Counted from the stretch's first letter, positions 9,269 through 17,604 are shown. The stretch: 36,215 nt of DNA from Promethearchaeota archaeon (GCA_016839765.1 JAEOTP010000039.1:1-36215), one strand, 5' to 3'. A program made the numbers and translations. The notes: generated from the letters alone by a model not told the origin.

Positions 9269-10528
9269 CTACTCAAATTTTATTAAAGAATCAAAATAAT
9301 CTCCGTCCATTGATGGTAATGAATTTAAATTATCTAAAAGTTCATTTGTTTCAGGAATTATTTTAATATTCTTATCTATAACTCCTTTAAAGTAATTAAA
9401 AACTATTTTATCTTCAAAGCGATCATTTTCTTTATTATATTTCCAAGAAGGAACATACCCTCTTGGTATAAAACCTGCATTATAAAATAATTTTTGATGA
9501 GAAGGTTTATAAGAAGAGACAAAACATTCGGAGTAATTAAAATCCATATCTTCAATTATTTCTTTTAATTTTTCTATGAATACATATAATTCTTCCAGAT
9601 CTTCAATATTATATTCAATTTTCTCAATATTCTTGCTGTAAGGGTTAAGAAAGAATTTAAAATAAGAATCTTTATTTTTTATGAAAAATCTTATTTTTTG
9701 AAAACCAAATTTATCTTCTTTTGTCTTTCTATCAACTATAACCTTGATATCTTTTATTTTGTTTCTATCAAGTGTAAGTTTAGGATTCTCAACGATAGGA
9801 AGCCCCAATTGATATCTCCTATTCGAATAGCTGTAACAATTTAATACTTGTCTAATAATCTTAGGTTTTTTATCAGATCGATATTCTTTTAACAGGTTTT
9901 TATTGAAGATAATGTGTAATATATCAGATTCAACTTTATTAAAGAAAATATCTTTATTTGGGAGAAAGGCAATTGGTTTCATGCCAATTAACGATGTAAA
10001 AAATTGGGAAATTGCTTCATTAGTACGCATTTCCCCGTACCATAACATGATTTTTTCTTTATATTTTCGCCATAAATATATTATACAACCAATAAACGCC
10101 TTGAAAATATCAATAGTTTTATGATACTGCTTTTTAATCATAAAACCATGAAGAAATGCTCTTTTTTCATTGAATTCCAAATCCGCGCCAAAGCAACCTA
10201 CAATTTCATTTGCTGGTGACTTAAATATAAACCATTCATAATCAGGATGGATAATCATATCTTTTATGGATTCAATATCTTCCAAGTGTTTATAAGGGTA
10301 CGTTCCTCTGTATATTTCTTTAAAAATATTAGCTATTTCTTCCGAATCTTCTGGTTTAGCTAATTCAACTATTGGACATATTTTTTCAGACTTATAGTAG
10401 AAATCTAATTCAAAATCAAGATTTAATATCTTCTTAAGATCTAAATTTGAGAGATATTGAAATTTATCTAAAAACTCATCAACATTAATGATTTCTTTTT
10501 TTTTGAGACTTATGCTATTTGATACCAA
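9269..10528 (-). CDS. GNAT-family protein with two acyltransferase-like halves
   Basis: This 419-residue protein has an N-terminal GNAT-like region at about 54-190: AKPEDSEEIANIFKEIY, then WFIFKSPANEIVGCFGADL and a HGFMIKKQYH strand. A second region at about 230-385 ends in SSYKPSHQKLFYNAGFIPRGYVPSW, a pattern common at the end of GNAT folds (Q-x-x-F-x-x-x-GF). A clear Q/RxxGxG/A loop is not visible in either half, so activity is uncertain. The gene is first in the group that continues to the other GNAT and the ThiF-like gene. The start is TTG at 10528, preceded by AAAGGAT a few bases upstream. No in-frame ATG exists until deep inside the domain. Confidence 0.72.
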   Translation of the reverse strand: MVSNSISLKKKEIINVDEFLDKFQYLSNLDLKKILNLDFELDFYYKSEKICPIVELAKPEDSEEIANIFKEIYRGTYPYKHLEDIESIKDMIIHPDYEWFIFKSPANEIVGCFGADLEFNEKRAFLHGFMIKKQYHKTIDIFKAFIGCIIYLWRKYKEKIMLWYGEMRTNEAISQFFTSLIGMKPIAFLPNKDIFFNKVESDILHIIFNKNLLKEYRSDKKPKIIRQVLNCYSYSNRRYQLGLPIVENPKLTLDRNKIKDIKVIVDRKTKEDKFGFQKIRFFIKNKDSYFKFFLNPYSKNIEKIEYNIEDLEELYVFIEKLKEIIEDMDFNYSECFVSSYKPSHQKLFYNAGFIPRGYVPSWKYNKENDRFEDKIVFNYFKGVIDKNIKIIPETNELLDNLNSLPSMDGDYFDSLIKFE

Positions 10529-10573
10529 ATTTATCCTTTTTTCCTAATTATTAGTAATATTTTTGTTTTTTTT

Positions 10574-10585
10574 CTTTTTATACTT
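10574..10585 (-). promoter_or_regulatory. TATA box for the GNAT-GNAT-ThiF group
   Basis: On the minus strand this reads AAGTATAAAAAG, about 50 nt before the TTG start at 10528. It predicts a transcript start near 10553. The spacers inside the group (69 and 80 nt) are long enough for further internal promoters. Confidence 0.4.
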
Positions 10586-10865
10586 AATCAAAACTATAGT
10601 AAAGAATTGTTATTTCAACTAGTTAAGATTACTATTTGTAAATATTTAAAATTTATTGTTTAAAATGAATGTTCGTGAAACTTTGACAATATTTTGAATT
10701 TCTTTTCGATCTTAATTTATTGCCCGAAAATCTAACTCATTTTCATAAATTTAATTTGAAAAATAGGAAAATCCTTTTTTCGTAATAACCATCATTATGC
10801 TTAATCAATTAAACCTCTCTCTATGGTCAGATAAAATGTTTTTAAATCATTAAATCTAGAAATCA
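10586..10865. other. Gene-free AT-rich stretch, no feature seen
   Basis: This is the middle of a ~405-nt gap (10529-10933) between the divergent GNAT and TPR genes. The promoters lie at its two ends. In between I see only A/T-rich sequence, with no open frame of note, no tRNA-like fold and no clear repeat. Confidence 0.5.
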
Positions 10866-10921
10866 TTTTTCGAAAAAGTTAAAATTATATAAAGGTCCAT
10901 TGATAATTAATATAAAAGGAC
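10866..10921 (+). promoter_or_regulatory. Palindrome and duplicated promoter element upstream of TPR gene
   Basis: A perfect 12-bp palindrome, TTTTTCGAAAAA, lies at 10866-10877. TATA-like TTATATAAAGG follows at 10885-10895. A near-copy of the element, ATATAAAAGGACCATT, starts near 10910 and matches ATATAAAGGTCCATT at 10887. The tandem arrangement may be a duplicated promoter or a repeated operator. The ATG of the TPR gene is at 10934. Confidence 0.4.
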
Positions 10922-10933
10922 CATTATATTCTA

Positions 10934-11332
10934 ATGAAAATGCAGTTTAATACTTTCGAATTAGAAAGCCCCCTTAACTACGTTAATGAGTTATTACTTA
11001 AAAAGGAAAATGGTAAAGCTATTAGATACCTCAATAAACTTTTAGATGAAAATCCTTCAAATTATCAAGCTTGGCTCTTACTAGGGATTGCTAAACGTCG
11101 ATTGGGGTATTTAAATGATGCAATTAACTGCTTTACTACAGTTACTGAGCTCAATTCTTCTTTACTTGAAGCGTGGGGTTTATTAACGATTACCTATTTA
11201 GAAAAAAATGAGAGAAGTTTAGCAGAGAAAACTCTCGCGAAAGCAAGTCAATTAAATCCAGAAGATGAGAAAATACAATTTTATCGTGAAAATTTAATTC
11301 GCCTTTATAAAAAGTTTGGTCCCTTTTTCTAG
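10934..11332 (+). CDS. Small TPR-repeat protein
   Basis: This 132-residue protein has about three tetratricopeptide helices-pairs. GKAIRYLNKLLDENPSNYQAWLLLG and then LNDAINCFTTVTELNSSLLEAWGLL show the W-LG-Y-A-F-A-P spacing, and a third copy, RSLAEKTLAKASQLNPEDEKI, follows. TPRs form a superhelical protein-binding groove, so this is a likely adaptor. There is no enzyme domain, signal peptide or membrane segment. It ends one base from the stop of the convergent 85-residue gene. The partner is unknown. Confidence 0.85.
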   Translation: MKMQFNTFELESPLNYVNELLLKKENGKAIRYLNKLLDENPSNYQAWLLLGIAKRRLGYLNDAINCFTTVTELNSSLLEAWGLLTITYLEKNERSLAEKTLAKASQLNPEDEKIQFYRENLIRLYKKFGPFF

Positions 11333-11333
11333 C

Positions 11334-11591
11334 TTAGTCTTGAAAAAATTCAGGATGGTTTCTTTCAATATTATTTAATGTTGAAACTAAGTGAAATAAC
11401 AATTTTTCATCCCGGTATTCATTAATAGTTTCAGAAAGTCTGTCCAAAATCTCATTTGCGAGCTTAATATCTTCTTTACTGTAGTTATGTGATTTATTCT
11501 TGAAAATTAACTCAAATTCCTCTTCAAACCATCTCAGTTTCTGCTTGAACTCTCTCTTAATATTTTTGTAATCGTCAAAATTTAAATTCAT
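11334..11591 (-). CDS. Small charged helical protein, unknown function
   Basis: This 85-residue protein is rich in Lys, Glu, Asp and aromatic residues and is predicted by eye to be nearly all helical. No family was recognised. A strong Shine-Dalgarno GAGGAG lies 4-5 nt before the ATG at 11591, which supports it as a real gene. It is convergent with the TPR gene with essentially no spacer. It has no Cys and no metal-binding or membrane motif. Confidence 0.65.
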   Translation of the reverse strand: MNLNFDDYKNIKREFKQKLRWFEEEFELIFKNKSHNYSKEDIKLANEILDRLSETINEYRDEKLLFHLVSTLNNIERNHPEFFQD

Positions 11592-11998
11592 ACGTCTCCT
11601 CTAAATACCTCGAAAGGCTATTAAAAAACATATTAATAGGCTAACAATATAATCAAATTTCTTTTATTTAAACCTATTCTGAGTATGGATTTTTCTAATT
11701 AGTAATATGAAAAAAGGGACTTTCATTTTGAAAAATCTAACCAATTTTACTAAACTATCCTTAACCCAAATCTGTTTTAGAAAAAGAATTCTGATAATAT
11801 AGTATATTGGGAGTAAGAATTTTTTTGTCGTTATATTTAATATTTAAGTTTTATTTAGTAACTTTTTCTTTATTCCTTAATTACCATTTTAAGAATTGGA
11901 CTCCGAATTTTTTAAGAAATGATTATTCATTTAAGTATATAAGAAAAAATATTCTAAAAAATCTAATGAATCGTACATGATTCTCTGAAAATGGTGCG
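11592..11998. other. Intergenic region between two divergent small genes
   Basis: About 400 nt of A/T-rich sequence. The only recognisable signal is GTATATAAG at 11935-11943, a TATA-like box that would start transcription near 11965 and serve the plus-strand gene at 11999. No other repeat, RNA fold or frame was seen. Confidence 0.5.
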
Positions 11999-12217
11999 GT
12001 GGTTTTTATAAAAGAAGGAAATGGTAATTTTGAAAAATTGGAAATTGTTAAAAAGTATTTTGGGCGGATATTTAATGTCTTATCTGAAGAGGTGCGGAAA
12101 AAGTTGTTAAAATTACAATTATCTGAAACCGAATTAAAAGAAATAAAAAAAGAATTAGCATTTTTACCCGAAGAAAAGCAAAAAGAATTTCTAAGAGAAT
12201 TAACGAGGAAAAAATGA
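11999..12217 (+). CDS. Small charged helical protein, unknown function
   Basis: This 72-residue frame starts with GTG, because an in-frame TGA at 11978 and the lack of ATG rule out other starts. The C-terminal two thirds look like two amphipathic helices rich in Lys/Glu/Leu (LSEEVRKKLLKLQLSETELK, then PEEKQKEFLRELTRKK), which reads as genuine coding sequence. The ribosome site is weak (GGTG, 2-3 nt from the start). Two T-runs at 12223-12242 make a good archaeal terminator just after the stop. Function not recognised. Confidence 0.5.
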   Translation: MVFIKEGNGNFEKLEIVKKYFGRIFNVLSEEVRKKLLKLQLSETELKEIKKELAFLPEEKQKEFLRELTRKK

Positions 12218-12222
12218 ATTAC

Positions 12223-12242
12223 TTTTTTTCTAATATTTTTTT
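12223..12242 (+). terminator. T-rich archaeal-type terminator
   Basis: Two runs of seven T are separated by six bases, starting 6 nt after the stop of the 72-residue gene. Archaeal RNA polymerase ends at such oligo-T stretches without needing a hairpin. Confidence 0.45.
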
Positions 12243-12318
12243 CAATTAAGGTATTTTTTCAATGTAGAATTATATTGAAAGAATAGAGTTACAAGAATTT
12301 TTCTAATTAAAGAAATAA

Positions 12319-12450
12319 CCTTATAAATAGAATAAATATAAGAATTAGTTCTATCAAATAATTTGATTATCAAACCTTAATGCTAAATTTTTTATTAAAA
12401 ATTTCTTTTCACTTCTTAAGATTATTATATAGAATTGTTTGATCAAACAA
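12319..12450 (+). promoter_or_regulatory. Promoter and palindromic operators upstream of the hdr-flx operon
   Basis: In the 305-nt gap before hdrC there are two TATA-like boxes, CCTTATAAATAG at 12319-12330 and TTATTATATAG at 12422-12432. A perfect 16-bp palindrome, TTGTTTGATCAAACAA, lies at 12435-12450, between the second TATA and its expected transcript start. Two overlapping 13-bp palindromes lie upstream: TCAAATAATTTGA (12354-12366) and TTTGATTATCAAA (12362-12374). The shared half-site is TTTGAT/ATCAAA. This looks like a repressor or activator site for the operon. Confidence 0.5.
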
Positions 12451-12522
12451 AAAAGTTATTTCTACACTTTTTTACAAATTTGCAAATTGATATCAGAATT
12501 ATTAACGATATTTGAGTAAATA

Positions 12523-13125
12523 ATGAGCGAAAATGTAAATAAATATATTAAACGTAAAGTTTACAAAAAAACGAGTTCAAGAATTGCTCAGAAGTTTGTG
12601 GACGCTGGACTTCAAGAAATAAGAGCATGTATTAATTGTGGAACTTGTACTGGTAGTTGTCCTTCTGGAAGACGTACAGCATATCGAACTCGTTCTGCAA
12701 TTCGTCGCGCATTAACAGGTGACGAATCAGTTTTAAAAGATATTGATATTTGGTTATGCTCAACTTGTTATTATTGCTATGAACGCTGTCCGAGAAATAT
12801 TCCTGTTACTGACATGATTATTAAACTTAGAAATATCGCGGTTGAAGAAGGGTATATTTTAGATTCACATTTCGTATTAGCTAATAATATTTTTTATGCT
12901 ACAGGGCATGGCGTCCCTGCAACAGGTGAAAATAATAAAAAGTGGAGGGATTTAAGGGAATCATATGGTTTACCGCCATTACCACCGACAGTTCATTCAT
13001 ATCCAGAAGCCGTTAAGGAGTGTCAAGAATTGATGAAAGCAGTGGGATTTAAAAAATTAATGGATAATGCGGCAAAATTAAAAGAAGAAAGAGCAAAAGC
13101 TGAGAAAAAAGATAAGGAGGAATAA
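12523..13125 (+). CDS. hdrC: Heterodisulfide reductase subunit C (HdrC)
   Basis: This 200-residue protein carries two [4Fe-4S] motifs: CINCGTCTGSCP (C36, C39, C42, C46), and CSTCYYCYERCP (C79, C82, C85, C89), each followed by Pro. HdrC passes electrons from the HdrA clusters to the HdrB active site. The length and spacing match HdrC. The C-terminal extension is Lys/Glu rich. It is the first gene of a seven-gene unit. Its stop lies one base before the hdrB ATG, and the hdrB Shine-Dalgarno GGAGG sits inside its last codons. Cytosolic. Confidence 0.95.
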   Translation: MSENVNKYIKRKVYKKTSSRIAQKFVDAGLQEIRACINCGTCTGSCPSGRRTAYRTRSAIRRALTGDESVLKDIDIWLCSTCYYCYERCPRNIPVTDMIIKLRNIAVEEGYILDSHFVLANNIFYATGHGVPATGENNKKWRDLRESYGLPPLPPTVHSYPEAVKECQELMKAVGFKKLMDNAAKLKEERAKAEKKDKEE

Positions 13126-13126
13126 T

Positions 13127-14077
13127 ATGAGTGAAGATTATAAATGGCATTATGGATTTTTTTTAGGATGTGTTATTCCTAATCGTTATCCTATGATTGA
13201 AGCTTCAATAAGAAGCGTTTTTGATCATCTTGGAGCGGAAATGTTAGATTTACCCGGTGCATCATGTTGTCCTGCTCCAGGTGTATTTAGAGCATTTCAT
13301 ATTCCAACTTGGCTTGTAATTGCTGCAAGAAACATTTCTATTGCCGAGGAAATTGGAGTAAATCCCATTACAGGTTGTAATGGTTGCTATGGGACTCTCA
13401 GGGACGCGTGGTATGAACTTGAGCATGAATATGAGTTAAAAAAAGAAGTTAATGAATATCTTGCTAAAATTGGACGTACATATAAGGGTAATCTCGAACC
13501 CAAACATGTTGTTCAAGCTTTATACCTTGATATGGGATTAGATCATTTAAAAGATTACATTAAATTTACCTTTTCAGATTTAAAAATAGCCGTGCATTAT
13601 GGTTGTCATATTGTAAAACCTAGTGATAAAAGACCGTGGGATGGCGAATATGAAGTTCCAAGATTTCTTGATGAAATTGTTGAATTAACTGGAGCTAAAA
13701 GCGTTGATTATAAAGATAAATATATGTGTTGTGGAGCTGGTGGAGCAGTCAGAACTGCTGTTAAAGAAGTCGCAGCTGATTTTACACGTGAAAAGTTGAT
13801 GAATATTAGAGAAGTAGGAGCGGATATAATAATAAACTGCTGTCCCTTCTGCCATCTTCAATTAGATCTAGGTCAAGTTGAGGTAAACAACTTCTACGCT
13901 GATATAATTGGGGAACCGTTTAATATTCCTGTAATATATATAACTCAACTTTTAGGAGTGGCATTTGGAATGGATCCTAATCTATTAGGTTTGATCAAGA
14001 ATCATGAATTAACAGGTGTATCACCGTTCATATCAATAGATCCTTTCCTAAACATAATAAAAAATCAATTAATTTAA
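13127..14077 (+). CDS. hdrB: Heterodisulfide reductase subunit B (HdrB)
   Basis: This 316-residue protein has two CCG domains, which hold the non-cubane iron-sulfur clusters that reduce the disulfide substrate. First domain: C15, C47-C48, C84 and C87 (GCNGC). Second domain: C160, C201-C202-G and C238-C239-x2-C242 (NCCPFC). Both cysteine sets are complete, so a catalytic HdrB is expected. In methanogens the substrate is CoM-S-S-CoB. Here no methanogenesis gene is near, so the acceptor is open. The ATG at 13127 has an ideal GGAGG ribosome site. Confidence 0.95.
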   Translation: MSEDYKWHYGFFLGCVIPNRYPMIEASIRSVFDHLGAEMLDLPGASCCPAPGVFRAFHIPTWLVIAARNISIAEEIGVNPITGCNGCYGTLRDAWYELEHEYELKKEVNEYLAKIGRTYKGNLEPKHVVQALYLDMGLDHLKDYIKFTFSDLKIAVHYGCHIVKPSDKRPWDGEYEVPRFLDEIVELTGAKSVDYKDKYMCCGAGGAVRTAVKEVAADFTREKLMNIREVGADIIINCCPFCHLQLDLGQVEVNNFYADIIGEPFNIPVIYITQLLGVAFGMDPNLLGLIKNHELTGVSPFISIDPFLNIIKNQLI

Positions 14078-14092
14078 TGGGTAAGGTAAAAA

Positions 14093-16114
14093 ATGACTGA
14101 AGCTAAAAAAGAATTGGAAAAAGTAAAAAAAGAAATTGTAGTCACTGGTAATGAAAAACCTCAAGTTGGTGTATACGTATGTGATTGTGGTATCAATATA
14201 GCTGGTGTTGTTTCAGTTCCAGATTTAGTAAAATATGCTGAAACATTACCTGATGTAGCTGTTGCTCGTGAATATAAATTCTTTTGTTCCGATACAGGTC
14301 AAAACATAATTAAAGAAGATATCCAGTCAGGTTTAATTAACAGGGTTGTTGTGGCAGCATGTTCTCCAAGAATGCATGAACCTACATTTAGATTAGTTTG
14401 TAAAGAAGCAGGATTGAATCAATTTTTATTTGAGCAAGCAAATATTAGAGAGCACTCTACATGGGTTCATATGAAGGACCCAGAAGGAGCATTTGAGGCT
14501 GCAAAAGATCTCATTAAAATGTCTGTCGCAAAAGCTAGAGAATTAAAGCCTTTAGAGGTTAAAACTGTTAGTATTGAACCTGCTTGTTTAATTATTGGTG
14601 GTGGAATTGCGGGAATGAATTCTGCCTTAGATTTAGCCACAGAAGGGTATAAAGTTTATTTAGTTGAAAGAACACCCACTATCGGGGGCCATATGGCGCA
14701 ATTAGATAAAACATTTCCTACAATGGATTGTAGTGCCTGTATATTAACTCCAAGAATGGTAGATGTAGCGCGGAACGAGAATATCGAGTTATTGACTTAT
14801 TCAGAAGTAGTAGAAGTAACCGGTTATGTGGGAAATTTTGAAGCAACAATCATGAAAAAACCTCATTATGTTGATCAAGAAGCATGTACAGGTTGCGGAG
14901 TATGTGTAGATTATTGTCCCGTGGTAACTGGCAATGAATTTGATCTTGGTTTAGCTACAAGAAAAGCAATATATATTCCATTTCCTCAGGCAGTTCCTGG
15001 AAAATACACAATAGATATGGATAATTGTATTAAATGTGGGATTTGTGCTAGAGAAGATGTTTGTGAACCGGATGCTATTAGGTATGATGAGGAACCAGAA
15101 TATATGAAAGTAAAGGTAGGAACTATAATCATTGCAACTGGCTGGGATTTATATGATCCTACAGGATTAAAACAATATGGCTATGGTAGATATCCTAATG
15201 TTATTGATGGACTTCAAATGGAACGTTTATTAAGTTCTACAGGTCCTTTAGATGGTAAGCCCACACGTCCATCAGATCTTAAAGCGCCCCATAGTATTGC
15301 CTTTCTGCAATGTGTGGGGAGCAGAAATTTTAGAGAAGGGGGTAATCAGTATTGTTCTAGGGTTTGTTGCATGTACGCTACGAAGCAAGCCAGACAATAT
15401 AAAGAGAAACATCCCGACGCTGATGTATATATATTCTATATGGATGTAAGAGCTTTTGGAAAAGGTTATGAAGAATTTTACGAATCAGCAGGCAAAAACT
15501 ATGGAATTAATTATATAAGAGGAAGAATTGCAGAGGTAAGTGAAGGTGAAGATCATAGTATTATTATCAGAGCCGAAGATACATTACTTCAAGAACCAAT
15601 GGAATTAAAAGTCGATATGTTTGTTCTTTCATGTGGTTTAGAGTCTAGAAGTGATGCAGGAGAGGTTGCCTCTTTAGTCAGAGTTCAAAGATCCTCTGAT
15701 GGTTTTTTTATGGAAGCTCATCCTAAATTAAGACCTGTAGATACTTTGACTGAAGGAATTTTCATAGCGGGTGTTGCGCAAGGTCCAAAAGACATTCCTG
15801 ATTCTGTTGCTCAAGCTAAAGGAGCAGCATCAAGCGCCGCGACATTAATGGCTAAAGGAGAAGTTGAAATGGAACCATTTTTTGCAGTAGTTCGTCCAGA
15901 CCGTTGTATTGGATGTGGTATGTGTGTTGAAAATTGTACTTATGGTGCTATAGAACTAATTGATGATAGACATTTTGGTAAAATTGCATCAATTAACCAA
16001 GCATTATGTAAAGGTTGTGGTGCTTGTTCCGGTAACTGTAGATGCTCTGCAATAGATATTTTCGGCTTCACTGGAGAACAAATATTTTCAATCATAATGG
16101 GGGGTGAACTTTAA
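14093..16114 (+). CDS. hdrA: Heterodisulfide reductase subunit A (HdrA), FAD and multi-[4Fe-4S]
   Basis: This 673-residue protein has the standard HdrA length. The N-terminal HdrA domain holds DCGINIAG and CSPRMHEP. The FAD Rossmann loop GGGIAG is near 169, followed by the TFPTMDCSACILTPRMV block at ~207-223. Four ferredoxin motifs are seen: C265/268/271/275, C312/315/318/324, C605/608/611/615 and C639/642/645/649. HdrA holds the bifurcating flavin, splitting electrons between ferredoxin and HdrB/C. It follows hdrB by 15 nt with a GGTAAGG-type site. The stop TAA at 16112 overlaps the presumed start of mvhD. Confidence 0.95.
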   Translation: MTEAKKELEKVKKEIVVTGNEKPQVGVYVCDCGINIAGVVSVPDLVKYAETLPDVAVAREYKFFCSDTGQNIIKEDIQSGLINRVVVAACSPRMHEPTFRLVCKEAGLNQFLFEQANIREHSTWVHMKDPEGAFEAAKDLIKMSVAKARELKPLEVKTVSIEPACLIIGGGIAGMNSALDLATEGYKVYLVERTPTIGGHMAQLDKTFPTMDCSACILTPRMVDVARNENIELLTYSEVVEVTGYVGNFEATIMKKPHYVDQEACTGCGVCVDYCPVVTGNEFDLGLATRKAIYIPFPQAVPGKYTIDMDNCIKCGICAREDVCEPDAIRYDEEPEYMKVKVGTIIIATGWDLYDPTGLKQYGYGRYPNVIDGLQMERLLSSTGPLDGKPTRPSDLKAPHSIAFLQCVGSRNFREGGNQYCSRVCCMYATKQARQYKEKHPDADVYIFYMDVRAFGKGYEEFYESAGKNYGINYIRGRIAEVSEGEDHSIIIRAEDTLLQEPMELKVDMFVLSCGLESRSDAGEVASLVRVQRSSDGFFMEAHPKLRPVDTLTEGIFIAGVAQGPKDIPDSVAQAKGAASSAATLMAKGEVEMEPFFAVVRPDRCIGCGMCVENCTYGAIELIDDRHFGKIASINQALCKGCGACSGNCRCSAIDIFGFTGEQIFSIIMGGEL

Positions 16115-16572
16115 TCAGCAAAATACAAACTCAGATAGAGAAATCAGAAAATAAAAAAGAATGGGAACCAAAAATAATTGCATTTTTATGTAATTGGTGC
16201 TCTTATGCCGGTGCTGATCTGGCAGGTGTGAGTCGAATTCAATATCCCTCAAATATTAGAATAGTAAGAGTTCCATGTTCGGGAAGAGTGAATCCTTTTT
16301 TTATAATTAAAAGTTTATTAAGAGGATGGGATGGCGTTGTTGTTTCGGGATGCCATCCAGGTGATTGCCATTATGTTAGTGGAAATTTAGTTGCAAGAAG
16401 ACGGTTCGCCATCTTACAAGATTTATTAAACCTTTTCGGGATAGAGCCCGATCGGGTTACATTCATGTGGTCTTCTGCATCTGAAGGCGATCGATTTGCG
16501 AATTTAATTAAAAAAGTAACAAAGAATATAAAAAGACTTGGACCAAATAAAAAATTTGAATCAACGTGGTGA
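16114..16572 (+). CDS. mvhD: MvhD/FlxD-type electron-transfer subunit, apparent ATC start
   Basis: This [2Fe-2S]-type MvhD domain protein links a dehydrogenase module to HdrA. The conserved core begins WEPKIIAFLCNWCSYAGADL and continues with PCSG and HPGDCHY. The frame opens at 16108, after a TGA at 16105, and has no ATG, GTG or TTG before the conserved CNWC motif. The first GTG (16228) would delete those cysteines. ATC at 16114 overlaps the hdrA stop in a TAATC arrangement that looks like a TAATG stop-start with one changed base. It is preceded by GGGGGGTGA, 6 nt away, close to ideal Shine-Dalgarno. I therefore place the start there, giving 152 residues. Product call strong; start inferred. 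Confidence 0.85.
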   Translation: MSKIQTQIEKSENKKEWEPKIIAFLCNWCSYAGADLAGVSRIQYPSNIRIVRVPCSGRVNPFFIIKSLLRGWDGVVVSGCHPGDCHYVSGNLVARRRFAILQDLLNLFGIEPDRVTFMWSSASEGDRFANLIKKVTKNIKRLGPNKKFESTW

Positions 16573-16577
16573 ATTTA

Positions 16578-17588
16578 ATGGTTATCGAAGATCAAAATAA
16601 AGATATTGAACAATTAATAAGAGATTTAGCTAGAAAGCTACTTAAAGAAAAAGAAGTTGATGTTATTTTGGGATATACAAAAGGTACCATTCCCTTAACT
16701 TCATTACCAATTGTAATAGATAAAGTTGAGGATGTAGATAAATTAATTTGGAATAATTTATGTTATATAAATTTAGCTAAATATTTGGTCCCTCGAATAC
16801 CGACACTTATGAATGAAGAAGGTCAAAAATTAAAAGTTGGAATCGTATCAAAAGGTTGTATCGGTAGGGCTCTAATTCATTTATCGGTTGAGCATCAAAT
16901 CGATCTTGAAAATATAAAAATAATTGGAATTCCCTGTAATGGAATTATAAATAGGAAAAAAATTGAAGATGAAATCGGAGAAAGGGAAATCTTTGAGATC
17001 TCAGTATCCGGTGATAATATCATAATAAAAGGAGAGGATCTCGAACAAACATTACCTTTTAACGAATATTTGAATGATTTGTGTAAAACATGCCAAGTTA
17101 AATCACCGCCAAGTATAGAAAATATATGCGTTGGTGAATGTCTAGAAAACCCTGTTATTGAGGATGATTTCTCAGATATGACAGAGTTTGATTCAAAAAC
17201 TCCTGAAGAAAAATGGGAATACATAAAAAATCTTTTAGATACTTGTACTCGATGTTATGCTTGCAGAGAAGTATGTCCTATGTGCTATTGTAATTTGTGT
17301 TTTGTCGATCAAAATCAACCCGTTTGGTTTGGAAAAACAACAGCTTATTCTGATATCTTCACATTTCATTTAATTCGAGCAATGCATATGGCGGGACGAT
17401 GTGTAGGTTGTGGTGCTTGTAGTAGTGTCTGTCCTATGGGAATTGATTTAAATTTAATAAATAGATCTTTAGAAAAAATTGCAAAAGAAAGGTTTAATTT
17501 TACATCTGGCATTGATCCAGAAGCCTTACCTCCTATGATGGCTTTTGATATGGAGGATGATCAAGAATTTATGATGGAGGAAGATTAA
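16578..17588 (+). CDS. flxC: FlxC-like iron-sulfur protein of the Hdr-associated dehydrogenase
   Basis: This 336-residue protein starts at ATG 16578, chosen over the in-frame GTG at 16566 because GGTGA at 16568-16572 is at ideal distance from the ATG and overlaps the mvhD stop. The N-terminal half resembles the FrhB/FdhB-type flavin/iron-sulfur domain (VSKGCIGRALIHL, then IIGIPCNGI). The C-terminal half has two ferredoxin motifs, C223/226/229/233 with extra cysteines just after (MCYCNLC), and C275/278/281/285 followed by PMG. By position between mvhD and flxB it fits FlxC. It passes electrons from FlxA/B toward MvhD and HdrA. The acidic C-terminus ends in MMEED. Confidence 0.8.
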   Translation: MVIEDQNKDIEQLIRDLARKLLKEKEVDVILGYTKGTIPLTSLPIVIDKVEDVDKLIWNNLCYINLAKYLVPRIPTLMNEEGQKLKVGIVSKGCIGRALIHLSVEHQIDLENIKIIGIPCNGIINRKKIEDEIGEREIFEISVSGDNIIIKGEDLEQTLPFNEYLNDLCKTCQVKSPPSIENICVGECLENPVIEDDFSDMTEFDSKTPEEKWEYIKNLLDTCTRCYACREVCPMCYCNLCFVDQNQPVWFGKTTAYSDIFTFHLIRAMHMAGRCVGCGACSSVCPMGIDLNLINRSLEKIAKERFNFTSGIDPEALPPMMAFDMEDDQEFMMEED

Positions 17589-17604
17589 AAAGGTGATTTA
17601 AAAA

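Noticed and set aside
16099-16107. Run of six G at the end of hdrA as a slippery site making an HdrA-MvhD fusion by -1 frameshifting
   Set aside because: The -1 frame meets TGA at 16105-16107 at once, so no fusion can be made there. Separate initiation of mvhD with a good ribosome site is simpler.
16105-16107. The TGA just before mvhD read as selenocysteine
   Set aside because: It lies outside the conserved MvhD core and no selenocysteine insertion element could be recognised. The conserved positions are ordinary Cys codons.
16228-16230. GTG as the start of mvhD
   Set aside because: It would remove the conserved WEPKIIAFLCNWC segment, including two cysteines present in the paralogous domain of the giant HdrA.
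16566-16568. GTG as the start of flxC
   Set aside because: GGTGA sits immediately before ATG 16578 at the right distance, and the four extra residues are not conserved-looking.
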